Shown here one piece after another: positions 1 through 11,402 of a DNA stretch of 64,000 nucleotides. The DNA comes from Orobanche coerulescens. Its lineage: Eukaryota > Streptophyta > Magnoliopsida > Lamiales > Orobanchaceae. The translations under genes were made by a program, and so were the position numbers. The notes under the pieces were generated by a model. The model ran no database searches and was not told where the DNA came from. It worked only from the letters and a program-made list of their open reading frames with translations. The stretch spans positions 81,268,096-81,332,095 of the forward strand of contig CM065802.1 in the NCBI GenBank assembly GCA_033398695.1, in the 5' to 3' direction. Each line of letters starts with the position of its first letter. The first letter of the stretch is position 1.

Positions 1-659
1 GAAAAATTCCAGCTAGATCCTAGCCAAACACGTCTATAATCGTCGTCATTCTCAAATTTAACCGCTATGTGACAGTAATTGATCCAACTCGAGCTATATT
101 TACCCCTCAATTTCACATCATTTAATCCGGAGGACACATCACGAGGGGCCGGGATAACACGTGAAAATTTTAAAACTAAGGTACATTCCCAAGACGCAGC
201 AAGAATACTCATATCAGAAGATGAAAAAGATACACACGTGTTCTCATTACCAGAGGAAAGAGTACCAAATGGACATATCTTTGCTCCGTCGAAATTGAAT
301 GATATGTTTGTAGAACCGGGCTGTTGGATCCCCATCTGCTGACCCGAAGCATGTTGGTTATTGACCATTTGAGCATATGAAACGGGCGGTCGGGTCGGAA
401 TTGAAGCTGCTGTATTAGATCCCGGGTCGGGTTTGCCGGGTTTGAGATTTCCGACTTGAGAACTCGTGGGCTGATCGGCTATCATGGGATTTAAATGGGT
501 TTGAGGTTTAATGGGTCTAGGTAGGGGTTCAGGCAAAATGGGCTGGGAGTTGGTCTCGATAATATTGTGATGTTGGGCTTCTGTATTTGGGCCAAATTTG
601 GCTGGTGTATTAATAAGGGTGGGTTCGCCAGGATTATAGTGATGGGCTGGTGAAGCTGG
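1..659 (-). pseudogene. LINE ORF1-like protein, DUF4283 region, partial
   Basis: Read on the minus strand, this stretch is open from a TGA at 660-662 to the left edge. It has a proline/asparagine-rich N-terminal part and then a region resembling the DUF4283 domain of plant LINE ORF1 proteins: a hydrophobic L-V-L-K-F-S-R strand, a K-L-R-G-K-Y turn, H-I-A-V-K-F and R-R-V-W-L-G-S-S-W near the edge. DUF4283 proteins are usually RNA-binding ORF1 products of LINEs. The TGA replaces a codon still open in the right-hand copy, so the copy is probably dead. The start is not identifiable; an in-frame ATG lies near 488. The family is inferred from motif spacing only, and the rest of the element is outside the window. 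Confidence 0.5.
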
Positions 660-1368
660 TCAAGAATTATAATTAGGCTCGGCAGGATTATTGTGATGGG
701 CTGGTGAAATAGGCCGAGAATTATAATTTGGAGGGTGGGTTAAAATCTTGGCGGGCTGAGGGTATTTAGTGGGTTTGAGAGTGTCGGGATGGGCTGTGTT
801 GATAATGGGATTGGGTTTAATAATTGAAGGCCCAGAGGGAGGAGGACGGGCCAGGGGGTATTAATAAAATTAGGCTTGAGTTTGAGGTTGGGCCAAACAG
901 TGGCCACGCCACCCGTACCCCACTTCTCTGATGATTCCTCTTCCGGCTCTCCAGTTCACTCCGGCCAGTCGTCCGGTAGCGCTTCACAGATGGCGGCACC
1001 ACCTCCGCCTCCAACTGTACTCCCTCAACCTGTTGATGAGGTCGTGTTGGCTAGGGAAATTTTGGTTCGGGCACTGTCTGATTACAGTAGGAGGGTAAGT
1101 GGACAAATGATGGCAGTTGATCTCATTGACGATGTGATTCGCGATGCCGAGAATCGTGCTGCGTTGGCAGTCAACCCTCCAATCCCTACTGCTGAGAATT
1201 CTATCGGCGCGCCCCTAACCCTGACGCCGCCGCCCCTGAAGATGACGCCTCCGCCGCCGTCCCCGACCCTCCCACCGCCGCTTCTACTGATTAATGGTGC
1301 ATGGTATCTCCTTTTGACTGACTGGTACTATGGCTTAACCAGTTTAACCGTACTCTTTATATAAGTAT

Positions 1369-1369
1369 A

Positions 1370-1420
<51 letters not shown>

Positions 1421-1421
1421 A
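1369..1421. repeat. TG/TA microsatellite
   Basis: Alternating TG and TA dinucleotides. A shorter equivalent sits at the mirrored place in the right arm, so the tract predates the duplication. Confidence 0.9.
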
Positions 1422-1549
1422 CTTTGAATCTTTATGCTTTGGTTATGGTGATTGTGAATTGTGTGTATCTTAACTAGCTATTATCCTATGAACCTTGATG
1501 TTGATTTGTTGATGGTCTTTTATTGATGTATGTCATTTTGTTGAAAAAA

Positions 1550-1676
1550 AAACCTAAAACCTTAAACCCTAAACCCTAAAGTCGAAACCCAAAACCCCAA
1601 ACCCGAAACCCCAAACCCAACCCCCAAACCCCAAACCCCCAAACCCCAAACCCTAAACTCTAAACCCTAAACCATA
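1550..1676. repeat. Degenerate telomere-like (AAACCCT)n array, left arm
   Basis: About 125 bp of AAACCCT, AAACCCC and similar 6-8 bp units, close to the Arabidopsis-type telomere unit. The orientation is opposite to the array at 1995-2111. It forms the 5' end of the left LINE copy. Confidence 0.85.
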
Positions 1677-1994
1677 ACTAAAAAGACGTTGGGGATGACA
1701 GATCTGTGAACTGTAGGAGAAAAAGACGTCGGAGGTGCTCGGAAAGTGCAGGAGGCGGGATGGGCAATTTACACCTTTAAAGTGTGAAAGCAGTACGTGT
1801 CGCGGAGCCTGCTGCCGATGCCGGTTGTGGCTGAGAATATGTGTGAAGGGTTGGGGAAAGAAGGCGAGTCGGATGGTGGGAGTGGTTGCCGGAGAAGATG
1901 GCCGGATGGTGGTGCGATAGGAGAAAGATGTGGCGGCGTGCGTGAAGGGAGCAAATCGCCCTCGGGGTTAGAGCGATTGAAGGCGCGCGAATGG
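1677..1994. other. Spacer between the two inverted arms
   Basis: About 318 bp present once, between the two telomere-like arrays. It is G-rich with several short overlapping ORFs (60-77 codons) on both strands, none recognisable. I see no target-site duplication, LTR or gene. Confidence 0.6.
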
Positions 1995-2111
1995 TTTTTG
2001 GTTTGGGGTTTGGGGTTTGGGGTTTAGGGTTTAGGGTTTGAGGTTTGGGGTTTTAGGGTTTGGGGTATGGGGTTTCGGGTTTTAGGGTTTAAGGGTTTAA
2101 GGGTTTAGGTT
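1995..2111. repeat. Degenerate telomere-like (TTTAGGG)n array, right arm
   Basis: GGTTTGGGG and GGGTTTAGGGTTTAGGG units, mirror image of 1550-1676. It is followed by the same sequence that precedes the other array, marking both as the 5' end of the same repeat family. Confidence 0.85.
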
Positions 2112-3014
2112 TTTTTCTTCAACAAAATGACATACATCAATAAAAGACCATCAACAAATCAACATCAAGGTTCATAGGTTCATAGGATAATAACTAGTTA
2201 AGTTACCCACAGTTCACAATCACCATAACCAAAGAATAAAGATTAAGGGTGTGTGTGTATATATATATATATACTTATATAAAGAGTACGGTTAAATTGG
2301 TTAAGCCATAGTACCAGTCAGTCAAAAGGGGATACCATGCGCCATTAATCACTAGAAGCGGAGGCGGCGGCGGGAGGGTCGGGGATGGCGGCGTCAGCTT
2401 ATGGGGCAGCCGCGTCATGGTCAGGGGCGGCGCCGGCAGAATTTTCAGCAGCAGGGATTGGAGGGTCGGCTGCCAACGCAGCATTATTCCCGACGTCGCG
2501 AATCACATCGTCGATGAGATCAGCTGCCATCCCTCCTACTGTAATCAGACAGTGCCTGAACCAAATTTTCCCTAGCCAGCGCGACCTCATCAACAGGTTG
2601 ACGGAGTACAGCTGGAGGCGGCGGTGGTGGCGCCACCTATGAAGCGCTACCGGACGACTGGCTGGAGTGAACTGGAGAGCCGCCTGAAGAGGAATCGTCA
2701 GAGAAATGGGGTAAGGACGGCGTGGCCACTGTTTGGCCCAACTTCAACCTCAAGCCTAATTTTATTAATACCCCCTGGCCCGTCCTCTTCCCTCTGGGCC
2801 TTCAATTATTAAACACAATCTCACTATCAACACAGCCCACCCCGACACTCTCAAACCCACTAAATACCCTCAGCCCGCCAAGATTTTAACCCACCCTCCA
2901 AATTATAATTCCCAGCCTATTTCACCAGCCCATCACAATAATCCTGCTGAGCCCAATTATAATTCTCGGCCTGCTTCACCAGACCATCACAATAATCCTG
3001 CCGAACCCACCCTT

Positions 3015-3203
3015 ATGGCCAAATCTGGCCCAAATACAGAAGCCCAACCTCCCAATATTACCGAAACCAACTCCCAGCCAATTTTGCCTGAACCCCTACA
3101 TAAACCCATTAAACCTCAAACCCATTTAAATCCCATGATAGCCGATCAGCCCACAAGTTCTCAAGCCGGTAATCTCAACCCGACAAACCCGACCCGGGAT
3201 CCG
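3015..3203 (+). pseudogene. LINE ORF1 N-terminus, truncated
   Basis: A frame starting M-A-K-S-G-P-N matches the proline/asparagine-rich leader of the left ORF1 copy, including the Q-P-I-L-P-E-P and H-L-N-P-M-I-A-D-Q-P segments. It has no stop before 3203; the last codons of the open frame read into LTR sequence, so the protein is truncated before DUF4283. The ATG at 3015 is the first in this frame and is absent from the left copy, so the true start is uncertain. Confidence 0.5.
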
Positions 3204-3665
3204 AGCATAGCGTGCGCTACTTAGCGATACTGCCACTGCTGTGCTTGAGTCGCTAGCGCGCGCTACAAAAAAAACATAGCGTGCGCTACTTAGCGATACT
3301 AGCGTCCGCTATACAACAGAAATAGCGCGCGCTAGGCAATAGAATACCAAACGGCTCAAAACACCCGAAACACATGATACACGATCGAAACATCCAACAG
3401 AAGCTCACAACACGCATAACAACATAAGATGGATTTATGGAAACCCCGAAACGGCTGTTCCCAGTAACGATTACGAGAATCGGACCAAGTAGTGACGAAA
3501 AAGCTAATAAATGCGGAATTGAGTAAAACAAGTCCGAAACAAACTCGGATAGCAAAAAGTCCAGAAATAAGTATTCTCGAAATACCAATACGGTTACAAG
3601 CGAGCCTAAAAATGAGAAATACACTAAAATAAAAAATACGAGAAAAGAAAAATGCGGATATTACA
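3204..3665 (-). repeat. 3' LTR of element B, truncated
   Basis: Matches the inner end of the LTR at 8278-10454, clearly from about 3228, including the TAGCGYGCGCTA-type palindromes and the end GCGGATATTACA. About 1.7 kb of the LTR is missing. The first ~25 bp contain one more palindrome than the other copy and may be rearranged. Confidence 0.85.
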
Positions 3666-3683
3666 TTCTCCCCCTCTAAAAAC

Positions 3684-3702
3684 AAGTTTCGTCCCGAAAC
3701 TT
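3684..3702 (-). other. Palindrome at pol stop, before the polypurine tract
   Basis: AAGTTTCG-TCC-CGAAACTT, an 8-bp perfect stem with a 3-base loop, overlapping the pol stop codon and followed by the purine tract leading into the 3' LTR. The same palindrome lies at the same place in elements E, C and D. Confidence 0.85.
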
Positions 3703-6700
3703 AAGAAACAAACAACTCAAGGTACCTAACACGCATGCTATCCTCGGTTTCCCAAGTTACCTCCTCGACACCTTGCCTCGAACACTGCACTTTGACCAAA
3801 TGAATGGTCTTATGCCGCAGTTGCTTCTCACGGTGCTCCAAAATTTTCAAGGGACACTCCTCGAAGGTAATATATGCTCGGCGATATCAATCTCACCATA
3901 GTCGATGATGTGATTAGGATCCGGAACATATTTCCTCAGCTAGGAAACATGGAACATGCAATTAACGTGACTCAAAGTCGGAGGCAATGCCAAGCGATAT
4001 GCCAGCTCGCCGAATCTCTAGAGAATCTCAAAAGGCCCAATATATCTCGGACTCAACTTTCCCTTCTTCCCGAAGTGGAAAACCCCACTCGTCGGTGACA
4101 CCTTTAGCAAAACGTGGTCTCCCACCTTGAATTCCAAAGGTCGACGACGAACGTTGGCATAGGATTTCTGTCGACTCTGAGCAGTCAACATCCTTTCCCG
4201 AATCAATTCCACCTTCCGCCTCGTCTCCAAGGCGATATCTGGTCTGGTCCCGACCAAATCGGATGCCTCGTTCCAGCAAATCGGCGATCGACATCGCCGC
4301 CCATAAAGCGCCTCATACGGTGCCATCTTGATCGACACGTGCCAACTATTGTTGTACGTGAACTCGATCAATGGAAAATGCTCCTCCTAGTCGCTGCTCC
4401 AATCGAGAGCACAAACACGCAACATATCCTCAAATGTGTGGATAGTGCGTTCCGACTACCCATCCGACTGAGGATAAAAGAAGTACTCAAACGCAACCGA
4501 GTACCCAACGCCTTATGCACCGCCTGCCAAAAGTGCGATACCAAACGGCCATCCCGATTCGAAACAATAGACTTCGGAGTATCGTGAAGCCTCACAATCT
4601 GTGCAATAAACACACGAGCCAACCTCTCCGGGCCCCAAGTATCCTTGATGACCAGAAAATGTGTCGACTTGATCAGACGATCCACAATCACCCAAACCAT
4701 ATTCATACCAGACTTCGATCTCTGCAAGCTCATGATGAAATCCATCGAAATATCTTCCCATTTCCATTTTGGAACGGGAAGCGACTGCAATAACCCAGCC
4801 GGTCACTGGTGCTCGATTTTGACCTGCTGACAAGTCAAACATCTCGCTACAAACTGTGCGACCTCCTCCTTCATGTCGTTTCACCATAAGTTCCTCCTTA
4901 GGTCCTTGTATATCTTACTCGAACCAGGATGAACGGAGTAAGGCGTAGCATGGGCCTCTCGCAAAATACTCTGCCTCAATTCCAAGTCGTTCGGTACACA
5001 AAGCCGACTCTGGAATCTCAACACCATCCTCGTGAATCGCAAACTCAGGAGACTTTCTCTTAAAAACATTCTCTCGGATTTTGAGTAATCATCGGATCTC
5101 TTAACTGCTTCAGTTTAATTTCATTGATCTGAGATGACGAAATCTTTAAAGCGCAAAGTTGCCCGACATCTCCCGGCAACGAAATCTCAACACTCAACCC
5201 GATCAAACCTCGCTGAAGCTCAGATTGAGATGTAAGTATCTCAAGCGTCTGCAATGCAACCAGTTTCCGACTCAAGGCGTCTGCCACGACATTCGCCTAT
5301 CCCGGATGATAAAGGATTTCGAGGTCATAATCCTTAATCAACTTCAACCACCTCCTCTACCTCATATTCAAATCCTGCTGAGTAAATATGTACTTCAGAC
5401 TTTTATGATCGGTAAAAATCTGACATGCAGAGCCAAAAAGATAGTGACGCCAAATCTTGAGCGCAAAAACAACTGCCGCTAACTCCAAATCGTGAGTAGG
5501 GTAGTTGAGCTCATACGGCCTCAACCGTAGGGATGCATACGCAATAGTCTTGTTGTGATGCATCAACACGCACCCAAGACCCTGACCCAAAGCACCGCTA
5601 TAGACACGGAAAAACCCTCGTTGTCACATTTCGAGAACTCCGCATAGAGTCGCTCGGTCCTCAAAATGTCTAACACCACACGCAGATGATGCGCATGCTC
5701 CTGCTCATTCCTTGAATAAATAAGGATATCGTCAATGAAGACGACGACACACTTATCCAAATACTCAATAAAGACCTTGTTCATCAACTGCATGAACACT
5801 GTCGGCGCGTTAGTTAACCCGTAGGGCATAACCACAAACTCATAACGTCCGTACCTCGTCCGAAAAGCTGTTTTCGAAACATCGGACTCCCTCACCCGAA
5901 GATGATAGTACCCTGATCTCAAGTCGATCTTCGAGAATACCGAAGCTCCCTGCAACTGATCTAACAAGTCATCAATCGTCGCCAAGGGATACTTGTTCTT
6001 GATGGTCACATTGTTTAGCTCGCGATTGTCGATACATAAACACAGTGAACCATCCTTCTTCTACACAAACAGAACCTGTGCGCCCCAAGACGAAGCACTC
6101 GGTCGAATATACCCTGACTCAAGAAGCTCACTCAACTGCTTCTTCAACTCGACCATCTCTGAAGGTGCCTTGCGATACGGTGCCTTCGAAATCGGGGTCG
6201 CACCCGACTCTAACTCGATAGCGAACTCAATCTCACGGTCCGGTGGCAACCCCGGTAACTCGTCAGGAAAGACATCTGGAAACTCACTAGCGACTGGAAT
6301 TGATGAAATCTCGACTCCACCATTATCCGCCTCCAAGGCGTAACACCAATAACCAGTACACCCCTTCCGCAGGAGTCTCACCGCCTTCAAGGCGTTAATT
6401 ACGAATTTATGGTTTCCCCTCTTTCGCCCCGTGAAAGAGTGCTCGGTGCCGTGCTCGGCTAACATGGTGATGATTCTCGTGCGGTAGTTCATGATCGCAC
6501 CATGCCGCTCGAGCCAATCATCCTCGAGAATCAAATCCTCACCCTCAATATTCACAATAATAAGATTAGAGAGTCAAGCCCTCTCACAAATAAACACAGA
6601 ACAGTCTCGGACCTCTCGATCACCAACGATCCTATCACCGCTAGGAAGTTTAATGATGAAAGGCTCACAAGGCGACAAACAGTCAAGAATCAAACGGCGC

Positions 6701-6927
6701 ACACACTCCAGAGAGATGAATGAATGCGTGGCACCCGAATCAAAAAGCACACTGACAGGATGAGACTGAATATAAACAGTACCTGTAGCCACGGCAGCCG
6801 CCAGATCCTCGACCCTCCTAATCTCATACACACATGGATGAGCGGAACCGGGACTGAAAGCTCCCTCCTCTAGCGGGTTGACCCCGACCTCTCCCTCGAC
6901 TAGCACTCTGCGGAGGCGGCGGAGCAA
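3701..6927 (-). pseudogene. Element B pol: protease, RT, RNase H, integrase, chromodomain
   Basis: Pieces in several frames cover the polyprotein. Protease has D-S-G-A-T-H-S-F near 6740. RT runs from about 6300 to 5640 with F-I-D-D-I-L-I-Y-S near 5730. After the F-S-K-C motif at about 5632 the sequence jumps to the G-L-G-C-V-L-M part of RNase H, so roughly 100 residues are deleted. RNase H and the integrase zinc-binding region follow in broken frames (5590-4881). The integrase core at 4790-4018 reads S-N-R-D-G where relatives read S-D-R-D-G. A chromodomain-like tail (K-T-I-H-L-V-K-V-Q, E-V-T-W-E-T-E) ends at 3701. Clearly non-functional. Confidence 0.88.
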
Positions 6928-8040
6928 ACGACCCCTGGTTCACACTCGATTTCTTAGGCACTGGAAAAGGAGCCTGGGCACCAAGAATCTGTCCTACCCG
7001 TTCACAAAAGAAAGCTTTGTGGCTCGACTGACCACAAGTATGACAAGTCAACTGCGGACGAGGACACTCCCGGCTCCGATGGCCCGATTTGCCACAATTA
7101 AAACACTTGTCATCATGAGCGGAGGCACTGACAGTACATCGAGATCCCCCAGAGAAATGAGTCGAACCATCCACAGGAATATTTGCGGACTGAGATTTCT
7201 GCTGGGCTCCACCCTTGTGACCCAAAAATTTACCGACAGACTTCTGCTTCTTACTTTCTCGAGCCGCCTCACTGGCCGTCAAGGACATATCATAAGCAAG
7301 AGCTCTACTCTGATAGTCATTTAAGGTGGTGCAGGCGAGCCCAGACATGTAATCGCGAATCTTCGATTTCATTCGCCTCGAGAAGTGGCAAATCTTGTCA
7401 TCTTCCTCCTTAACTTGGGCCTTCACATAGCCCAATTCCCGATTGAAATCCGTAATGGCCTGAGCAACCGGAATATCTCGAGGCTGAGCATCATAAAAAG
7501 CATGGACATGGGCCTGGCGAACCGGCCACGGACAGTATTCAGCTTCCATAAGGCCTCTAAATTTGGCCCAAGAAGCAACATGATCCCGGGGCTCAACGGC
7601 CTCCCACCAATCAGCAGCTTCCCCATTGAGAAAGTACTGGGCGATAGGGACCTTACGATCCTCAGGGCAGTTGGTGGCAACAAAGACCTTAGACATCTCC
7701 TTGATCTACCTCTCCCAGTCGATCGGGTCTAAAGTCCGAGAGTACTGAGAATGATGCATCTTGATGACGTCCTGAAGCCAGCGATCTGTTCCAGAGCCGG
7801 GTTCTGAACCGCATGGGCTATAGTAGCCATTTGGTTCACCATTTGTTGCATCATAGCTGCAACACCAATGTCGGCGCCATTTCCGGCTGTATCATCTTAG
7901 GTGGCAGTGCGGCCCTGAAGGCCATCATTACTGCCGACTCCCGAAGAGTGTGACGTGGACGCCCCACTGGCTGCCCTACATCCCCGGCCGCATCCACGAC
8001 CACAGTCACCACCTCTACCATGGCCTCTTCCAGCATCCAT
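6824..8040 (-). pseudogene. Element B gag
   Basis: The probable start is the ATG at 8040 (M-D-A-G-R-G-H-G-R-G-G), a Gly/Arg-rich leader also seen in element E. A stop and frame changes interrupt 7900-7700. The open part, 7696-6824, carries the retrotransposon gag domain (A-D-W-W-E-A-V-E; E-A-E-Y-C-P) and two zinc knuckles, C-F-N-C-G-K-S-G-H-R-S-R-E-C and C-H-T-C-G-Q-S-S-H-K-A-F-F-C, then a Gly/Arg-rich tail. Gag forms the virus-like particle and binds the element RNA. The 3' end overlaps the protease frame. Confidence 0.85.
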
Positions 8041-8260
8041 ACTGGAGATAAGGAGTAGCAAACGCAATTGGATGATAAGTACGAGAGGAAAAACAATCAT
8101 AGTTCAAGAAATGAAAGCACTATACGAGAAAACAAGGTATCAAGTAAGGAAAACTTACGAACACTGGAGTACTGAGATGATGGCAGTGCGATGACGATGT
8201 GCAAAATAAAACACAACTAGACCCAAATAACTGACAAGCCTAGGTATCCATAAACCCAGG

Positions 8261-8272
8261 GCTCCGATACCA
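8261..8272 (-). promoter_or_regulatory. Primer binding site of element B
   Basis: On the minus strand it reads TGGTATCGGAGC, the initiator-Met tRNA type of primer site, five bases inside the 5' LTR. One base differs from element E (TGGTATCAGAGC). Confidence 0.8.
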
Positions 8273-8315
8273 TTTTATGTAACCCCCCAAGATATTTAGG
8301 GTATATTACAGCGTC

Positions 8316-8338
8316 GTGGACCCCTACATGGGACCCAC
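8316..8338 (-). other. U5 hairpin of element B
   Basis: On the transcript strand GTGGGTCCC pairs with GGGGTCCAC over nine positions, two of them G-U wobbles, with a five-base loop. The flanks GCCTGGT and ACGACGCTGTAATAT match the other Tekay LTRs. Confidence 0.65.
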
Positions 8339-8837
8339 CAGGCTAAATAAGAAATACCACTCGTCTAACCATCTCGGTTAGTGAGAAAACACACATCACC
8401 AAGACCAAAATAAAATAGATCGCTCGGTATAGCCGGCAGAACAAACATCACCGACAATCATAAATAACATTTAATGATACACACCACAGTCCGAGTAAAA
8501 ATGCCTAAGTACTCGCGAGTACTATATATAAGTTTATAAGTTAGAAAACAACCACATCGAAAAGGGCAACGGAAATAAAGAGACTCAAATGCACACGTCA
8601 ATAACCCTGGCCAGCATCCTCGTACTGTCCCAGTGCCCGCTCGTCCAGCTGAACATAACCTGAAATTCATAACAAGAATTTCTCCAAAACGGGTCCCCAA
8701 AGGGGTTAGCAATTACGCTAGTACAAGCAACCAAGGCAAACCATTCGCTTACACATTTCATAGTACATGCATCAATTATTTCCAAAGCCAAAACCAGACA
8801 TGTCTTTTCCAGAAACATACAGTCAATAATCAATTTA

Positions 8838-9062
8838 TCTAGGACCGGGGTGAAGCCACTGGTCCCACTCGAGGCCTCTAAGGACCCTCCCGAGCTGGTC
8901 ATATCATAAAACAAATCACGCACATGCATCGGCTAGGACCGAGGTGAAGCCACTGATCCCACTCGATGCCTCTAAGGACCCTCCCGAGCTGGCTAGCGAA
9001 TCAAACTCATGAATCCACAGTGAAGTCATAGATTCCTCTGAGGCCTCGTCAGACCCTCCTGG
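8838..9062. repeat. Mid-LTR tandem repeat, element B
   Basis: Three degraded copies of a unit reading CTAGGACCG..GAAGCCACTG..CCCACTCGA..GGACCCTCCCGAGCTGG. A single related unit appears in element D at 58428-58490, so the block is older than the family split. Confidence 0.75.
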
Positions 9063-9674
9063 AGTGAGCAAAGCACACACATATACATACATCACTGTTT
9101 CATGTTAAGCATAAAGGTTTCCCAGAATAATTGCCTTGAATAATTGATGACGGCACGAACGGAAAGGAAAATCAAGCACGATCGCTAGGAACTGACGAAC
9201 ATGAACCTAACGATTCGAAGAATACAATCACAACAATTTCTAAACGAGTACGGAAATGGAATACACCTGAAACCCACATACGATTCATGTAAGTTCGTAC
9301 AAAAACGACGACGAGGACAGATCGCAACCGAACCCTCTCGATTTCACAAATACAACAAAACTTATCATGAACTCGTAGGGAAAACAAGAATACCACCAAG
9401 ATTAATCATATACATCATAGATTAATCAACGATACGGAACGAAACATACAAAAATCTAAAAACCCCCAAATTTCCCAAAATAGGGTTCTAGGAGATTACC
9501 TTGGATTAAGGACGAAGAACACGAGTAGATGTTGTTAATCTACACCAAGAACTCAAGGGAAATGATATCTGAAGTGATTGGAAAAATAAAATCGCCTCCA
9601 AATCGCCTTGGAATCGCTCGGCCGCGGAGAAGAGAGGAAATGAATAAAGTGATGAATCTGGGTCAACTCTCTGG

Positions 9675-9682
9675 TATATATA
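9675..9682 (-). promoter_or_regulatory. TATA box of element B LTR
   Basis: TATATATA inside a near-palindromic CTCTGGTATATATAACCAGAG context, about 775 bp into the LTR. The CpG palindromes begin within ~10 bp upstream of it. Confidence 0.6.
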
Positions 9683-9689
9683 ACCAGAG

Positions 9690-10128
9690 AGCTTAGCATG
9701 TGCTAACGACTAATGGTTAGCACGCGCTACCCAGTCAAAGATAGTCCAGAACCTACATTTCTGGCCTGTTAGCGTGCGCTACCAGGAAATAGCGTGCGCT
9801 AACGTCCCCTCGATAGCGCGCGCTATCGGGCCATAGCATGCGCTACCTGAATACCAGGCCGAGTCCAAAAACATTTTGTCCAGTTCTGGACTGCCGGATT
9901 AGCGCGCGCTACTGGACACCCAGCGCGCGCTAAGCCTAAACCATAGCGTGCGCTAAAATACAATCTTAGCGTGCGCTAAGCTGCTCGTCCCGAGAGCAGA
10001 GAGCAGAAACAACTTACTGCCACTGCTATGCTTGAGTCGCTAGCGCGCGCTACAAAACGAATGTAGCATGCGCTACTAAGCGATACTAGCGTGCGCTATA
10101 CAACAGAAATAGCACGCGCTAGGCAACA
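9690..10128. repeat. TAGCGYRCGCTA palindrome array, element B
   Basis: At least ten copies of a 12-bp palindrome, mostly TAGCGTGCGCTA or TAGCGCGCGCTA, sometimes in adjacent pairs, in otherwise AT-rich U3 sequence. The two central CpGs are the most conserved part. Confidence 0.9.
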
Positions 10129-10454
10129 GAATACCAAACGGCTCAAAACACCCAAAACACATGATATACGATCGAAACATCAAACAAAGGCTCACAACAC
10201 ACATAACAACATAAGATGGATTTACGGAAACCCCAAAACGGCGGTTCCGAATAACGATGACGAGAATAGGACCAAGTAGCGACGGAAAAGCCAATAAATG
10301 CGGAGTTGAGTAAAATAAGTCCGAAACAAGCTCGGATGGCAAAAAGTCCAGAAATAAGTATTCTCGAAATACCAATACGGTTACAAGCGAGCCACTAAAA
10401 ATGAGAAATACACAAAAATGAAAAATACCAGAAAAGAAAAATGCGGATATTACA

Positions 10455-11402
10455 ATAGTTGGATGAGCATGTGCATCCAACTGATGAACATGTGCATCCC
10501 GATTAGATCAACGTTCGCATTTTTGTACATGAACGTGTTTAATATCTGCCGAACCTGTGAATCTTTGAGTGTAGTTGCTGCATGTCCGTTTTTTTATTTT
10601 TTTGTTTATGTTACTAATTTTGATATTACTATGATTGAAGTTGTAGAGCATGAGACAGTGACCTCTTCTGAATCCGGTTAGTCTTGTTCACGTGTGAATG
10701 TGTCTATAGTTGTGACTCCATCAACTCATTTGCTTGATTTTTTTTGTAGAATATGAATGAATAAAAATCTTGGGAAACGTACGTGTAAGAAGAAACGTCC
10801 ACGTGATACACCTACAAATTCTTCCGAACCTGATTCAATATCTACGGGTATGTGTGATACCATACTCATAATTATAAGTGTTTTTCATATATACAAATTG
10901 ACAAACCAAAAAAATATAATAATTATCTTGATCGTTATGTGTAACATGGCTTAGATAATGACAAAATCAGTCGTAAAACTCGTAAGAAGCATCCACAAGA
11001 AGTAGATACATAAAATTCAGAATCTGATGCGCAATCGATTGGTACGTGCATTAGTGATTTGAGGGTTCATATGATCCTATTTTTGATATGATCATTATTC
11101 TCTTTAACCCCCCCCCCCCCCACACACACACACACTCACCCAATTCATCAAAAACTTACAGATTATAGCATGGAATGTTAAGACAGTAGTGGGAGTGATA
11201 GGGACATAATCAATGAAGTTCTGAATGCATCTAGTACAGATTACAGCAGTGATAGTTGCGACAAAAAGTGGAAAGTGAAAATGAAGCCAACAAAAAACTT
11301 TGGTTAGTACTCTAGTTGATGAATGCCTTGAATGAACTGATTTATAATTGATGTTTCATTCCAAAAAAAATATACTGACCTCGAAATATATATATATATA
11401 TT
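10455..11402. other. AT-rich MULE-side sequence without a recognisable gene
   Basis: Only short ORFs. A C-run followed by CA repeats lies at 11107-11135. Motifs such as GAACATGTGCAT recur here and near 24700, on the other side of element E, which fits one original element. Upstream exons of the Ulp1-like gene could be hidden here. Confidence 0.5.

Larger units (their letters stand above)
419..1676 (-). repeat. Left arm of large inverted repeat (LINE 5' end)
   Basis: This arm is the reverse complement of 1995-3203, with small indels. Read leftwards it runs: telomere-like repeat, a 5' untranslated stretch with a TG/TA microsatellite, a GC-rich block, then the proline-rich start of ORF1. The arms match to GATCCCGGGTCGGG at about 419; beyond that the left copy continues into ORF1 and the right copy is cut off. 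A 163-codon plus-strand ORF at 876-1364 lies in this 5' region; it is proline-rich, resembles no family and is only partly kept in the other arm, so I treat it as non-coding. Confidence 0.7.
1995..3203 (+). repeat. Right arm of large inverted repeat (LINE 5' end)
   Basis: Same layout as the left arm but facing right: telomere-like repeat, 5' untranslated region, microsatellite at about 2249-2281, GC-rich block, then the start of ORF1. It stops at about 3203 (CCCGACCCGGGATC), where LTR sequence of gypsy element B begins, so the rest of this copy is lost. Confidence 0.7.
3204..10454 (-). mobile_element. Ty3/gypsy Tekay-type retrotransposon B (decayed)
   Basis: In transcription order (right to left): 5' LTR 8278-10454, primer site 8261-8272, gag, protease, RT, RNase H, integrase, chromodomain, and a 3' LTR of which only 3204-3665 remains. 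Domain order and the C-terminal chromodomain place it in the Tekay/Del chromoviruses. The coding region has many frameshifts, a ~300-bp deletion between RT and RNase H, and a changed integrase catalytic residue, so it cannot be autonomous. The left end is truncated against the LINE copy and the right end abuts MULE DNA, so no target duplication can be read. Confidence 0.88.
8278..10454 (-). repeat. 5' LTR of element B
   Basis: 2,177 bp from TGTAACCCCC to GCGGATATTACA on the plus strand, so it transcribes leftwards. It holds the U5 hairpin (8316-8338), a ~85-bp unit repeated about three times (8838-9062), a TATA box at 9675-9682 and a CpG-palindrome array (9690-10128) directly upstream of that box in the direction of transcription. 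Confidence 0.9.

Noticed and set aside
876..1364. 163-codon plus-strand ORF as a gene
   Set aside because: Proline-rich, antisense to the LINE 5' region, not kept open in the other arm, no family resemblance.
1550..2111. Telomere-like repeats as a true chromosome end or fusion point
   Set aside because: Units are degenerate, short and tied to the 5' ends of two LINE copies.
8261..8272. TGGTATC motifs as tRNA genes
   Set aside because: Only the 12-18 bases complementary to a tRNA 3' end are present; these are primer binding sites.
9690..10128. Regular short palindromes as a CRISPR-like array
   Set aside because: Spacing is irregular, units are 12-bp palindromes inside an LTR, and the genome is a plant.
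10455..10560. GAACATGTGCAT motifs as MULE terminal inverted repeats
   Set aside because: They recur internally and in the transposase coding repeat, and no inverted partner is found at 28900.
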